Part shown: piece by piece, positions 42,185 to 52,395 of the stretch | Position numbering within the stretch: position 1 is the first letter of the stretch | Layout: each line of letters opens with the position of its first letter | Source of the DNA: Syntrophales bacterium | GTDB taxonomy: Bacteria > Desulfobacterota > Syntrophia > Syntrophales > UBA8958 | NCBI GenBank assembly: GCA_026417625.1 | Contig: JAOACW010000005.1 | Span: 1 to 64,000, forward strand | Direction of reading: 5' to 3' | DNA: 64,000 nt | Translations under genes and position numbers: made by a program | Notes under the pieces: generated by a model | Databases searched by the model: none | The model's input: only the letters and a program-made list of their open reading frames with translations | What the model was told of the DNA's origin: nothing

Positions 42185-44089
42185 ATGAAAAAAGTAATGC
42201 TGATAAACGCTGTGCATCCAGAGCAGAAAAGAATGGCTATTGTTGAGAATGGAAGGCTTGTAGAATACAATGTTCAGATGTCTGTTCGAGAAAATATAAC
42301 GGGTAACATTTACAAAGGTATTGTTATGAAAGTTGAAAAAGGGCTGCACGCAGCTTTTGTTAACTATGGTGGAAGGAAAGATGGTTTTTTGCCCCTCAAG
42401 GATGTTAGTCCAGAGTATTTTCGTGTTGTTGGTGAAGGTTCTGAAGATGGGAGACGTTACCATACTCTGCTCAGACCAGGACAGGAAGTGTTAGTTCAGG
42501 TTTTAAGAGACGTTGGTGAGAAAAAAGGGGCTCTTCTTACAACGTATATTTCTCTTCCCGGAAGATATCTAGTTTTACTTCCAAACAAATCAAGTGCTGG
42601 GATTTCCCGTAAGATCGAAGGAGAGGAAGATCGACGCAGATTGAGAGAAATAATGAGCCAAATTAATTTGGAAGAGGGGATGGGGTTTATTGTACGAACG
42701 GCGGGAATCAGCCGCACAAAACAGGAATTGCTTAGAGATTACCAACACCTGTATCGTTTATGGAAGCAAATACAGAAATTGGCTAGGGAATTACCCGCTC
42801 CAGCTCTTATATATCAGGAAAGTGATTTTGGCATCAGATCTTTACGTGATTACTATACAAGTGACATCGAGGCAATCTGGGTTGATGATATTGAAACTTT
42901 TCGTAAGATGAGAGAGTATTTGAGGATTGTTTCACCCCGTAACCAGAATATAATCAAGCTGTATGTGGAGAAGATTCCTATTTTCGATAAATACGAGATT
43001 GAGGAACAGGTTAATCAGATCTACCAGGAAAGGGTGAATCTAAGATCTGGGGGTTACATAGTTATAAAGCCGACGGAGGCAATGACAACTATAGACGTAA
43101 ATTCTGGAAAGGCGTCCAACAAGAAAAATATTGAGGAGACAGCTTTTCGAACAAATTTGGAGGCAGCAGAGGAGATAGCAAGACAGCTTCGGCTTCGCGA
43201 TATAGGTGGTTTGATTGCTATAGACTTTATTGATATGAAAGATAGGTATCACCGGCAAGAAGTGGAAAGGGCATTTAAAAGGGCCATTAGTTTGGACAGG
43301 GCCAGAATACAGATGTTAAAGATCTCTAAATTTGGGATACTAGAGTTGTCCCGTCAGAGAAGGCATTCAAATATTCAGGAGATATGTTTTGTTTCTTGTC
43401 CTCACTGCAAAGGAACTGGGTTACGCCCCACGGTGGAATATTTAGCTCTCGGGGTTTTCAGGAAAATTGAGTCAAAAGCCGTAACCGGTGAATATACTGC
43501 TCTTAAAGTTTCCCTTCCACTTGCCATTGCGGATTATCTTTTGAATAATAAGCGGAGCGAATTGCTTGGGCTTGAAGCTGAATATGGAATGTCAATTCGA
43601 ATCTCTGGAAACCTGGATTTATCCTGGGATGAGGTGCGTATAGAATGCATAGAAAGAGATGGGTTGATGCTCAATGATGGTGATTTAAGCGACATGGGTT
43701 TAGCTGGAGTTCAAAGTGACTTTGATTTGTGGAACACAGAAACAGAGTGTGGGCGATTGGCGGATGCGTTTGAGGTAACACACGAAAGTAAGCATAACAA
43801 GAAACATCCACGGAGGATGGAAAGGGGATCTACCTTACATAGTGATACAAATTCCGCTTACCAAGTTGTGTGTTCTTTCCCTGGACAGGATGACTTCGTG
43901 CCGGAGGACATGGATTATTATGTCTCCCAAGACAATGCGAAATCAGAATGTAAAGAGTTACCCCACGAATCAGAATGTGGAGATCTACCCACCACAGAGT
44001 CTGTAGTTACAGCATCTAAAAGTCCGGATAGGAAAGGGCGGAAGAGAAGGACTTTAGATAAGTGGGAAGGATCTCCTACAAAAGTGTAA
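42185..44089 (+). CDS. rng: Ribonuclease G/E family endoribonuclease with extended C-terminal tail
   Basis: The 634-residue product has an S1 domain (about 37-120), an RNase H-like region and a DNase I-like catalytic domain with Asp304 (TIDVNSG) and Asp347 (IAIDFIDM), and the zinc-link CPHCKGTG. RNase G normally ends near 490-510; here about 120 extra residues form an acidic, low-complexity tail with a basic end (RKGRKRRTLDKW). That recalls a short RNase E-type scaffold region, though no known interaction motif is visible. It matures rRNA and starts mRNA decay. Confidence 0.94.
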   Translation: MKKVMLINAVHPEQKRMAIVENGRLVEYNVQMSVRENITGNIYKGIVMKVEKGLHAAFVNYGGRKDGFLPLKDVSPEYFRVVGEGSEDGRRYHTLLRPGQEVLVQVLRDVGEKKGALLTTYISLPGRYLVLLPNKSSAGISRKIEGEEDRRRLREIMSQINLEEGMGFIVRTAGISRTKQELLRDYQHLYRLWKQIQKLARELPAPALIYQESDFGIRSLRDYYTSDIEAIWVDDIETFRKMREYLRIVSPRNQNIIKLYVEKIPIFDKYEIEEQVNQIYQERVNLRSGGYIVIKPTEAMTTIDVNSGKASNKKNIEETAFRTNLEAAEEIARQLRLRDIGGLIAIDFIDMKDRYHRQEVERAFKRAISLDRARIQMLKISKFGILELSRQRRHSNIQEICFVSCPHCKGTGLRPTVEYLALGVFRKIESKAVTGEYTALKVSLPLAIADYLLNNKRSELLGLEAEYGMSIRISGNLDLSWDEVRIECIERDGLMLNDGDLSDMGLAGVQSDFDLWNTETECGRLADAFEVTHESKHNKKHPRRMERGSTLHSDTNSAYQVVCSFPGQDDFVPEDMDYYVSQDNAKSECKELPHESECGDLPTTESVVTASKSPDRKGRKRRTLDKWEGSPTKV

Positions 44090-44099
44090 TCCCAACTTT

Positions 44100-44912
44100 T
44101 TATGTTCCTAGAGTACGAGATCTAAGTGTTGCTGCTTCCACTGCAGCCATCAGCGCTGCCCGAATTCCTTTCTCTTCCATTGCTCTGATACCAGCAATGG
44201 TGGTTCCACCTGGGGAGGTGACCATATCTTTCAGCTGACCTGTGTGGTAGTTTCCTTTTAATACCATGCGAGCTGCACCGAGTAGTGTTTGCGCCGCGAG
44301 TTTAACGGCGACATCTCTGGGAAGTCCCATCTGGACGCCTCCATCGGACAGGGCTTCGACGATAATAAAGCAATAAGCAGGTCCACTACCACTCAATCCG
44401 GTTACTGCATCCATTAGTTCCTCTTTTACAAGCACTGTTTCCCCGACTGCATCGAAAATGTAACGTGCAATGGCAAGATCGTCTGCGGTGGCATTTTCAC
44501 CTGCAGATAGTGCTGTCATTCCTTCACCTACCACGAGAGGTGTATTGGGCATTGTCCTTATTATGCGCGTTTTTTTTCCCAGTTTTGATTCAATGAATCC
44601 AATCTTGATCCCAGCAGCAATGGAGATGATGAGCTTCGTTTCGTCAACGACGTCCGAGATTTCATCAAGAACTTCACCCATATTTTGGGGTTTTACCGCT
44701 AAAATGGAGATGGACGTTTCCCTGACCCCCTGACGATTATCCTTCGTTGTTCTTACACCAAATTTACTCTCTAATTCTGAAAGACGTACCTCGTCAATGT
44801 CTGTTACGTAGATGTTTGTAGCTGAAATGACGTTTTTGGAGAGCAATCCTTCAATTAGGGCACTGCCCATCTTTCCACCGCCAATAACACAAATTTTTTT
44901 GTCTGATAACAT
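44100..44912 (-). CDS. proC: Pyrroline-5-carboxylate reductase
   Basis: The 270-residue enzyme makes proline from P5C with NAD(P)H. The Rossmann motif VIGGGKMGSALIEG, the ILAVKPQNM strand, RTMPNTPLVVGEGMTAL and GLSGSGPAYCF are all present. The frame extends to a GTG at 44921, but GGGAGG 8 bp before ATG 44912 decides the start. It is transcribed opposite to its neighbours. Confidence 0.95.
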   Translation of the reverse strand: MLSDKKICVIGGGKMGSALIEGLLSKNVISATNIYVTDIDEVRLSELESKFGVRTTKDNRQGVRETSISILAVKPQNMGEVLDEISDVVDETKLIISIAAGIKIGFIESKLGKKTRIIRTMPNTPLVVGEGMTALSAGENATADDLAIARYIFDAVGETVLVKEELMDAVTGLSGSGPAYCFIIVEALSDGGVQMGLPRDVAVKLAAQTLLGAARMVLKGNYHTGQLKDMVTSPGGTTIAGIRAMEEKGIRAALMAAVEAATLRSRTLGT

Positions 44913-45045
44913 AGGTTTCACCTCCCAGTTTTTTTAATTAATTCATCAAGTGTAAGCAAGGTGTCAATGATAATTTTTGTGATTGGAGATTGCGAGATTT
45001 CCCTCAAATATGTTAGGACAGATACAAATTTCGGAGGGTCAACAA

Positions 45046-45825
45046 ATGATAGAAAAGAGGAATGTAAAGGGAATTGAGCTTGCGTGCTGGAGAAACAGAG
45101 ATGAGTGGAAAGAAGGAGATAATTTTGTGGTGTTTATTCACGGATCTGGAGGCAATCACACAAATTGGTATTACCAGTATACAGCTTTCGGCTCGCAGGT
45201 AAACGTCGCGGTTCTTGAGCTCCCAGGCCATGGAAGTTCTCAGGGCAGTGGTGAGTCAACTGTAGAGGCCTACGTTGATTGGGTTAGAGCTGCTCTGGAA
45301 ACCTTTGAGATTAAGAAACCTGTACTTGTAGGGCACTCTCTCGGAGCGGCGATTGCATTGACCTATGCCATAAAGTACGGCGGAGATCTGGTGGGCATTG
45401 TGCCTGTGGGTGGTGGTGTGAAGATGCCCGTCAACCCTGAGATTCTCGAGGGATTGCTCAAGGATCCAAGACCTATTTTTGAATTTGTTGCAAAGATCTC
45501 CGTGTCTAAAAAGAATCGCGAGCGTTTTTTTGAATCTCTACTCAACGATTTCTTAAAGGTACCACCCATGATTTTTCGTGGAGATCTCATCGCGTGTAAT
45601 AGGCTCGATATATCGGAAGCTGTAAAAAAGATAAATGTGGCGTCGCTAATAGTGTGTGGAGCTGAGGACAAGATGACGTCTCCTAAGCTATCTGAAGAAC
45701 TAAAGGCTTCCATTCCAGGTAGCAGACTTGTTATTATAGAGGATGCTGGTCATTTTGTTATGATGGAACAAGCGCAAAAGTTCAACGAAGTTTTAGGTCA
45801 ATTCATTGAGGAGCTTACCCAATGA
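45046..45825 (+). CDS. Alpha/beta hydrolase
   Basis: The 259-residue alpha/beta hydrolase has an oxyanion-region HGSGGNHTNW, the nucleophile elbow GHSLGAA, catalytic Asp in GAEDKM and His in GHFVM. The substrate cannot be told; closest general types are esterase-like. GGAGGG lies about 8 bp before ATG 45046; the longer frame from 44983 is rejected. Its stop overlaps the yggT ATG by ATGA, so the two are coupled. Confidence 0.88.
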   Translation: MIEKRNVKGIELACWRNRDEWKEGDNFVVFIHGSGGNHTNWYYQYTAFGSQVNVAVLELPGHGSSQGSGESTVEAYVDWVRAALETFEIKKPVLVGHSLGAAIALTYAIKYGGDLVGIVPVGGGVKMPVNPEILEGLLKDPRPIFEFVAKISVSKKNRERFFESLLNDFLKVPPMIFRGDLIACNRLDISEAVKKINVASLIVCGAEDKMTSPKLSEELKASIPGSRLVIIEDAGHFVMMEQAQKFNEVLGQFIEELTQ

Positions 45826-46121
45826 TTGCTATGAAAAACCTTCTTCTCGCTTTTTCGAAAGTACTCGATATAGTATTCACCCTTTTTATGTGGATCATAA
45901 TTTTTAGGGCGGTTATATCTTGGGTGAATCCTGATCCATATAATCCATTTGTTCAATTCCTCTACAGGACTACGGAACCTGTCCTTGGCCCAATAAGGCG
46001 GGTTATGCCCTTTAGAGGGACAGGCATAGATCTATCACCTCTTGTTGCCATTTTACTCATTTATTTCTTGCAGACCTTTCTGGTGAGAACGTTAACACAG
46101 CTTGCTTTAGATGGCATGTAG
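45822..46121 (+). CDS. YggT-family membrane protein
   Basis: The 99-residue protein has two membrane helices around the family motif SWVNPDPYNPFVQFLYRTTEPVLGPIRRVMP. The YggT family has been linked to cell-shape, osmotic or division functions without a defined reaction. The ATG overlaps the hydrolase stop, and its 3' end overlaps the YggU-like gene, so it sits in an overlapping trio. Confidence 0.9.
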   Translation: MIAMKNLLLAFSKVLDIVFTLFMWIIIFRAVISWVNPDPYNPFVQFLYRTTEPVLGPIRRVMPFRGTGIDLSPLVAILLIYFLQTFLVRTLTQLALDGM

Positions 46122-46431
46122 GATGAAAACAAAAAAATTAGAAAAGAGTGTAACATTTAATGTAAAGGTTGTTCCTCGCTCCTCGCAAACGGAAATAGTA
46201 GGTTTCTTCGATGGTGAATTGAAAGTAAAAGTAAAGTCTCCTCCCGTTGATGGACGTGCAAATGGTGAAGTTATTTCTCTCATTGCTTCAAGTTTAGGTG
46301 TCAAGACTGAAGATGTCACAATTATAAAGGGAGAATCCGCCTCTAGAAAGGTCATCCGTGTTAAAGGTGTGGAAGGTGAAGGTCTTATAAATATTTTCAA
46401 GCATAAATTTCACCGGAAATATCAATCCTAG
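46111..46431 (+). CDS. YggU/DUF167 family protein
   Basis: The 106-residue product has the DUF167 pattern VVPRSSQTEIVGFFDGELKVKVKSPPVDGRANGEVI and IKGESASRKVIRV. Its function is unknown; it is frequently next to yggT, as here (11-bp overlap). ATG 46111 or ATG 46123 may be the start; neither has a good ribosome binding site. Confidence 0.9.
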   Translation: MACRMKTKKLEKSVTFNVKVVPRSSQTEIVGFFDGELKVKVKSPPVDGRANGEVISLIASSLGVKTEDVTIIKGESASRKVIRVKGVEGEGLINIFKHKFHRKYQS

Positions 46432-46451
46432 TTACAGTTGGTTAATTGACG

Positions 46452-48038
46452 ATGAATGAAGTTCCCGTAAACAGGGAGAACGCTCAAATAGCTCGGGCTG
46501 CGGGAGTTGTAAGCGCCATCACAATGTTTAGTCGGATCCTTGGTTTTCTCCGGGACATGGTGGTTGCTTGTTTCTTTGGAGCGGGTTGGAAAACAGATGC
46601 TTTCTTTGTAGCTTTTAGAATACCGAATCTTTTACGCCGTCTTTTAGCGGAGGGTTCATTAACAGTTTCTTTTGTTCCCGTGTTTACGGAATATTTGAGA
46701 AATAGATCAACACGAGCGGCACTAGAACTGGCAGAAGTTGCATTCACCCTCCTTTCCATCATCCTTTTGATTGTGACTTTTCTGGGTGTTGTTTTTGCGC
46801 CCCAAATAGTGATCCTCATGGCGCCTGGATTCATGAACGTGTCCTCACAGTTCGAGCTGGCGGTCTCACTGACACGTTTTATGTTTCCTTACATCTTTTT
46901 CATATCACTTGTCGCACTATGTATGGGTGTACTGAATTCTTTTCGTCATTTTGCGGCTCCTGCTTTTTCCCCGGTTATCCTCAACGTTTCTATGATCTTG
47001 TGTGCCCTTTTTCTACGTGATTTTTTTGCCGAGCCCATCTTTGCACTTGCTATTGGTGTCATTATTGGAGGTTTCTTGCAACTTGCCATTCAGATTCCAT
47101 TTCTCCTATTGAAAGGTGTAAACGTAAGACCAAATTTTACCTTCAATCATCCAGGTATTAAAAAGATTGGAAAGATGATGCTTCCTGCTGTGTTTGGAGC
47201 TGCTATCTATCAGATAAATGTTTTTGTCGGTACGATACTTGCCTCCCTGTTGCCAAAAGGTAGTGTGTCTTACCTTTATTATGCCGATAGAGTTGTGGAA
47301 CTGCCCCTAGGAGTTTTCGCCATAGCTGTGGGGACTGCTGTGTTGCCTAGTTTTTCTACTCAGGTAGCACGGGGAAGCATTGAAGAAATGAAAATGACCA
47401 TCTCTTTTTCGTTGAGATTGATAATGTATATAGCTATCCCTGCAACTGTGGCCATGATTTTACTCCGGGAACCAATTATTAGTGCTCTTTTTGAACGTGG
47501 AGCTTTCGATAGAATATCAACAACAAGAACGGCAGAAGCACTTTTGTTCTATTCACTTGGTCTCTGGGCGTTTTCTTCAATCAGGGTAATTACATCGGCT
47601 TTTTATTCTTTACAAGATGCGAAGACTCCAATGAATGCGGCGATCATTGCTCTTGTGATAAACATTCTCTTCAGTGTTGTTTTGATGTATCCCATGAAGC
47701 ATGGGGGGCTTGCACTTGCGACGTCCATTGCATCTGCGGTAAACGTGGTAATTCTAGGAGTTAAACTGAGGGTAAAAATAGGCAGCTATCTTGATAATGC
47801 GTTCTGGTTCTCTATTTTGAAAATAGTACTTTCTTCTTCAGTAATGGGTGTTTCGCTTGTTCTTTTTGATTATCTGATACCCTGGAAGGGATGTTTATCG
47901 GTGTATCAGAAGATCTTTTACCTTTTTGGCTGTACCTTTTTGGGCTTGTTTGTTTTCATTGGTTCATCTTTGATTTTGAAGTGCCAAGAGATATCCATGA
48001 TGATTGATTCACTTAAAACAAGAACTAAGACGATATAG
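46452..48038 (+). CDS. murJ: Lipid II flippase MurJ
   Basis: The 528-residue protein of the MOP/MviN family has about 14 membrane helices. Motifs: SRILGFLRDMVVACFFGAG, TDAFFVAFRIPNLLRRLLAEGSLTVSFVPVF, and YYADRVVELPLGVFAIAVGTAVLPSFS. It flips lipid II for peptidoglycan synthesis. I prefer ATG 46452 over the in-frame TTG 46446. It begins 20 bp after yggU. Confidence 0.96.
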   Translation: MNEVPVNRENAQIARAAGVVSAITMFSRILGFLRDMVVACFFGAGWKTDAFFVAFRIPNLLRRLLAEGSLTVSFVPVFTEYLRNRSTRAALELAEVAFTLLSIILLIVTFLGVVFAPQIVILMAPGFMNVSSQFELAVSLTRFMFPYIFFISLVALCMGVLNSFRHFAAPAFSPVILNVSMILCALFLRDFFAEPIFALAIGVIIGGFLQLAIQIPFLLLKGVNVRPNFTFNHPGIKKIGKMMLPAVFGAAIYQINVFVGTILASLLPKGSVSYLYYADRVVELPLGVFAIAVGTAVLPSFSTQVARGSIEEMKMTISFSLRLIMYIAIPATVAMILLREPIISALFERGAFDRISTTRTAEALLFYSLGLWAFSSIRVITSAFYSLQDAKTPMNAAIIALVINILFSVVLMYPMKHGGLALATSIASAVNVVILGVKLRVKIGSYLDNAFWFSILKIVLSSSVMGVSLVLFDYLIPWKGCLSVYQKIFYLFGCTFLGLFVFIGSSLILKCQEISMMIDSLKTRTKTI

Positions 48039-48104
48039 TAGAAGTTGACTTCCAGAAATTATGATGATACGCAATCTATTAAGAATTCCAAGCGGGGAGA
48101 TTAA

Positions 48105-49388
<1,284 letters not shown>

Positions 49389-49399
49389 AAGTTATTGTT

Positions 49400-49485
49400 G
49401 GAGGGATGGCCGAGTGGTCCAAGGCGGCGGTCTTGAAAACCGTTGACCGAAAGGTCCGCGGGTTCGAATCCTGCTCCCTCCGCCA
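49400..49485 (+). tRNA. tRNA-Ser (anticodon TGA)
   Basis: The 86-nt tRNA has a 7-bp acceptor (GGAGGGA/TCCCTCC), anticodon loop CTTGAAA, a long variable arm (GACCGAAAGGTC) typical of serine tRNAs, and encoded CCA. It begins 11 bp after the serS stop. Confidence 0.96.
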
Positions 49486-49500
49486 GAGATGAAAAATTAA

Positions 49501-49594
49501 GGAGAGATGGCTGAGAGGCCGAAAGCGATCGCCTGCTAAGCGATTGTACGCCCTAAAAGGTGTACCGCGGGTTCGAATCCCGCTCTCTCCGCCA
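49501..49594 (+). tRNA. tRNA-Ser (anticodon GCT)
   Basis: The 94-nt tRNA has acceptor GGAGAGA/TCTCTCC, anticodon stem ATCGC/GCGAT around CTGCTAA, an extended variable arm and encoded CCA. It is a different serine isoacceptor, 15 bp after the previous one. Confidence 0.96.
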
Positions 49595-49605
49595 TGGAAT
49601 ATTAG

Positions 49606-49679
49606 GCGCCCGTAGCTCAGCTGGATAGAGTATCAGACTACGAATCTGAGGGTCGCACGTTCAAATCGTGCCGGGCGCA
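49606..49679 (+). tRNA. tRNA-Arg (anticodon ACG)
   Basis: A 74-nt tRNA with acceptor GCGCCCG/CGGGCGC, anticodon stem TCAGA/TCTGA around CTACGAA and T-arm GCACGTTCAAATCGTGC. The three bases after the discriminator are TCA rather than CCA, so the CCA end must be added by enzyme. The ACG anticodon needs TadA editing to inosine. Confidence 0.95.
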
Positions 49680-49691
49680 TCAGTATAAAGC

Positions 49692-49714
49692 GGGTTGGAT
49701 GTGAGATCCAACCC
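49692..49714 (+). repeat. 9-bp perfect hairpin after the tRNA cluster
   Basis: GGGTTGGAT and ATCCAACCC flank a 5-nt loop, 12 bp after tRNA-Arg. There is no T-run, so it may be a weak terminator or a processing signal that protects the tRNA precursor 3' end. Confidence 0.6.
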
Positions 49715-49730
49715 TGACATAATAGTTGGC

Positions 49731-50012
49731 ATGTCGAGGCCTCATAGTACAGAGAAAAACATAGAGCAGGAGATTGCTTCACTCCTAGATATAAAATACG
49801 AAGCTCTCTTTCTGCAGCATCTGATCTTAGATGGACCAGTTGAGAGATATCCCCAAATTGAGGCCGCATTTGATCAGTTGGTCGATAGATTTTACGAGGA
49901 AAATAGATCTCTAATTACCCCGGCACAGTATGAAGCTGCCAAGAACTCAATAGAGTATTTCATATTCTATGTAGATCAACTAATTGCGTTTTACAAAGAA
50001 TCAGGTTTGTGA
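49731..50012 (+). CDS. Small helical protein of unknown function
   Basis: The 93-residue product from ATG 49731 (MSRPHSTEKNIEQEIASLL) is helical and acidic with several aromatic residues near the C-terminus; no signal peptide. I do not recognise the family. The longer frame upstream runs through the hairpin after tRNA-Arg and is rejected. No clear ribosome binding site. Its 3' end overlaps the convergent transglutaminase-like gene by 22 bp. Confidence 0.6.
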   Translation: MSRPHSTEKNIEQEIASLLDIKYEALFLQHLILDGPVERYPQIEAAFDQLVDRFYEENRSLITPAQYEAAKNSIEYFIFYVDQLIAFYKESGL

Positions 50013-50740
50013 ATGTATCCAAAACTTAGGTCTCTTTTATTTTGTGTTTTTTCAGTTTCTAGCTCCGCCTCTCTATCGAAAGAACCGGTTCGATATTGCC
50101 GGTCACTGTCGAAATACACAGGATAGTGTTTTTTAAACATCATTATAATTTTTTCATATGGCACATCAGTGTAGGGGCCATGATCAAAAATGTATTCCAT
50201 GTGTCTCCGTCCTTCCTTGTCAAAAGGATGAAAGATTGCGTCTTCTTCACCGTTAAAGTCTAATGGTTTAACCTTAAACTTTTCGCATAGGGAAAGATTG
50301 AACGTTGGTGTGACCTTAATCCACCGGTTGTTTATGTAAAATTCCGAATATCCATGGAAATAAAAAACATCCGTCTTCATAAGACGACGTAGCCTCTCCG
50401 TTGTTAGATGGTTTCTTACATCAGCAAAGCGAAGTCTGGTGGGTATGCCCTGTGATCGCGCCGCTGCAGTTAACACAATTGCCTTGGCAACGCAGTATCC
50501 ATAACCTTTTCCGATAATTGTACTTGCTCTGAAAGCTTCCTTCGAAAATTCGATTCTATAAGGATCATATATTATCTTGTCTCGCACTGCATAGAAGAGT
50601 TTTACTGCTTTTTCCTTAATGGACATGGAATTTTCAACTGCATTTCTAGCGAAAGAAGTTACTATTGGGGAATCACTGTCAATGAAGTACGTTGGTTTTA
50701 GATAGTCATCAAAGTCGACACTGTTTGGTATTTCAGACAT
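49991..50740 (-). CDS. Transglutaminase-like (papain-fold) protein
   Basis: The 249-residue protein has a transglutaminase-core fold with Cys in GKGYGYCVAKAIVLTAAARS and His in FHGYSEFYINNRW. The catalytic Asp position that follows (usually DPT/DAT) reads VTPTFN, with Thr, a variant I believe is usual for this subgroup. No signal peptide, so it probably acts in the cytoplasm as a peptidase or is structural. GGAGGGG lies just before the ATG. Confidence 0.85.
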   Translation of the reverse strand: MSEIPNSVDFDDYLKPTYFIDSDSPIVTSFARNAVENSMSIKEKAVKLFYAVRDKIIYDPYRIEFSKEAFRASTIIGKGYGYCVAKAIVLTAAARSQGIPTRLRFADVRNHLTTERLRRLMKTDVFYFHGYSEFYINNRWIKVTPTFNLSLCEKFKVKPLDFNGEEDAIFHPFDKEGRRHMEYIFDHGPYTDVPYEKIIMMFKKHYPVYFDSDRQYRTGSFDREAELETEKTQNKRDLSFGYIHKPDSL

Positions 50741-50842
50741 GCCCCCTCCTTATTTAAATTTCGAGGTAGCGTTCAACCTTTTATACAATTTTACTGTTAT
50801 AAACAAGTTGATTTTTGATCTCTTTGCGAATACGATGTTTCT

Positions 50843-51631
50843 ATGGAAATGAGAGTATCACGTTTGGTGGTTTTGATAACGGTTGTTCTTCTTTTGTTGT
50901 ATGCTTTTCCCGCTGTGTCCGAAAACTTTCCAAAACCCCGGGGTGCGGTAAATGACTTTGCAGGAATTATACCTGCAGATGTCGAAGCGAAGATGGAGCT
51001 TCTAGCCAGGGAGGTGTGGTACAAAACGGGAACGGCCATTGTAGTAGCTACTGTGCCCACGATCGGAGATGAGGAGATCAATGATTATGTAAATAAACTT
51101 TATTCAACCTGGGGCATTGGTAAAAAAGGAGAGGATAAAGGGATATTGATTTTTGTAACGTTAAAAGAGAGAAAGTTACGCATAGAGACAGGTTACGGCG
51201 TGGAGGGGATCCTGCCGGATGGTATGGTAGGAGAAATTAGGGACAAATATATGATCCCGTATTTAAGGAAAGGGGATTACGGTACTGGTCTTTGGAATGG
51301 TATGGTTGCAATCGCAGATATAGTCGTAAAGGCATCAGGTAAAAGTCTGTCTGGCGATTATAGACACGCACCCCAAAACAGAGGTGTTAATAAGAAAATA
51401 TCGGAGCGAGGGTGGAATCCCTGGACAACGCTATTAGTTTTGTTTATTCTGTATATCATTTTCGGGACTCGCAGCGGGCGCCGCGTCCTGCCGTGGTTGA
51501 TTATAGCAAGTTTGGGAAGTGGGCGTCATTATCAAGGTGGGTTCGACAGTGGTTTTGAAGGATTCAGTGGAGGGTTTGGTGGTTTTGGTGGGGGTATGAG
51601 TGGTGGCGGAGGAGCAGGAGGGGATTTCTGA
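50843..51631 (+). CDS. TPM-domain (YgcG-like) secreted membrane protein
   Basis: The 262-residue protein has a signal peptide (ending near AVSEN), a TPM domain (VNDFAGIIPADVEAKM, LRIETGYGVEGILPDGMVG), a membrane helix (about 190-215) and a Gly-rich C-terminus. TPM proteins are membrane proteins of unclear function, often paired with LemA. Here a nucleotidyltransferase-like gene separates it from lemA, overlapping its stop by one base. Confidence 0.92.
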   Translation: MEMRVSRLVVLITVVLLLLYAFPAVSENFPKPRGAVNDFAGIIPADVEAKMELLAREVWYKTGTAIVVATVPTIGDEEINDYVNKLYSTWGIGKKGEDKGILIFVTLKERKLRIETGYGVEGILPDGMVGEIRDKYMIPYLRKGDYGTGLWNGMVAIADIVVKASGKSLSGDYRHAPQNRGVNKKISERGWNPWTTLLVLFILYIIFGTRSGRRVLPWLIIASLGSGRHYQGGFDSGFEGFSGGFGGFGGGMSGGGGAGGDF

Positions 51632-52371
51632 TGGGGATATTCAAACGTTACCCGGATAAACCAGAGGACATTTTTGAGGATTTAGTAGGAGATTACAAGA
51701 AAGTTTTTCGAGAAAATCTAGAAGGTATATATCTTTTTGGTAGCGGTGCCCGGGGAGATTACTTTCCCGGTAAGTCAGATCTGAACTTTCTAATTTTAGT
51801 GAAGGAAAATGCGCTTGCGGATCTAGAAAAAACTTTTGATGTTGTGAAGAAATGGAAAAAACGACGCGTTTCTGTGCCATATATTCTTACTAAGGGATTT
51901 ATAGAGAAGTCTCTTGATACCTATCCCATAGAGTTTCTTGAGATGAAGCTTCATCATGTCTGCGTTTATGGTGATGACGCGCTTGAGGCATTAAAAATTG
52001 AACCTTATCACGTTCGCCTTCAGCTGGAAAGAGAACTGCGGGGGAAAATAGTGCTCTTGAGAAGGGGCTTTTTAGAAGTGGAGGGTGCAGAGAGGGGATT
52101 GATCCATCTATTTAAGATTTCTGTGCCGGCTTTTTTAACCTATTTTGTTTCACTTCTCTACTTGAAGAACATTAGCGTACCGAAAGAAAGGGAAAAACTT
52201 ATAGCAAAAGTCGAGGAGCATTTCAGGTTAAGGGGTGATGTTTTTTCTAAATGCCTGAGGATTAAGGACGGAAATTACAAGCTAGAAAAGCAGAGCTTAC
52301 TTGCTCTTTTTAACGATTATGTAAGAGAGATCGAAAGATTCATCTCAATTGTCGATGAGATCCGTGTTTAA
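51631..52371 (+). CDS. MNT-type nucleotidyltransferase domain protein
   Basis: The 246-residue protein has an N-terminal polymerase-beta-like fold: LFGSGARGDYFPGKSDLNFLI with the GS...D-x-N pattern, where the second acidic residue of the classic DxD is Asn. The C-terminal half is helical. It resembles nucleotidyltransferase/HEPN-like proteins, but no partner toxin is seen. Its position between TPM and lemA, overlapping the first by one base, is unusual. Confidence 0.82.
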   Translation: MGIFKRYPDKPEDIFEDLVGDYKKVFRENLEGIYLFGSGARGDYFPGKSDLNFLILVKENALADLEKTFDVVKKWKKRRVSVPYILTKGFIEKSLDTYPIEFLEMKLHHVCVYGDDALEALKIEPYHVRLQLERELRGKIVLLRRGFLEVEGAERGLIHLFKISVPAFLTYFVSLLYLKNISVPKEREKLIAKVEEHFRLRGDVFSKCLRIKDGNYKLEKQSLLALFNDYVREIERFISIVDEIRV

Positions 52372-52395
52372 TTTCATAGGAGGTTTCAGATACCC

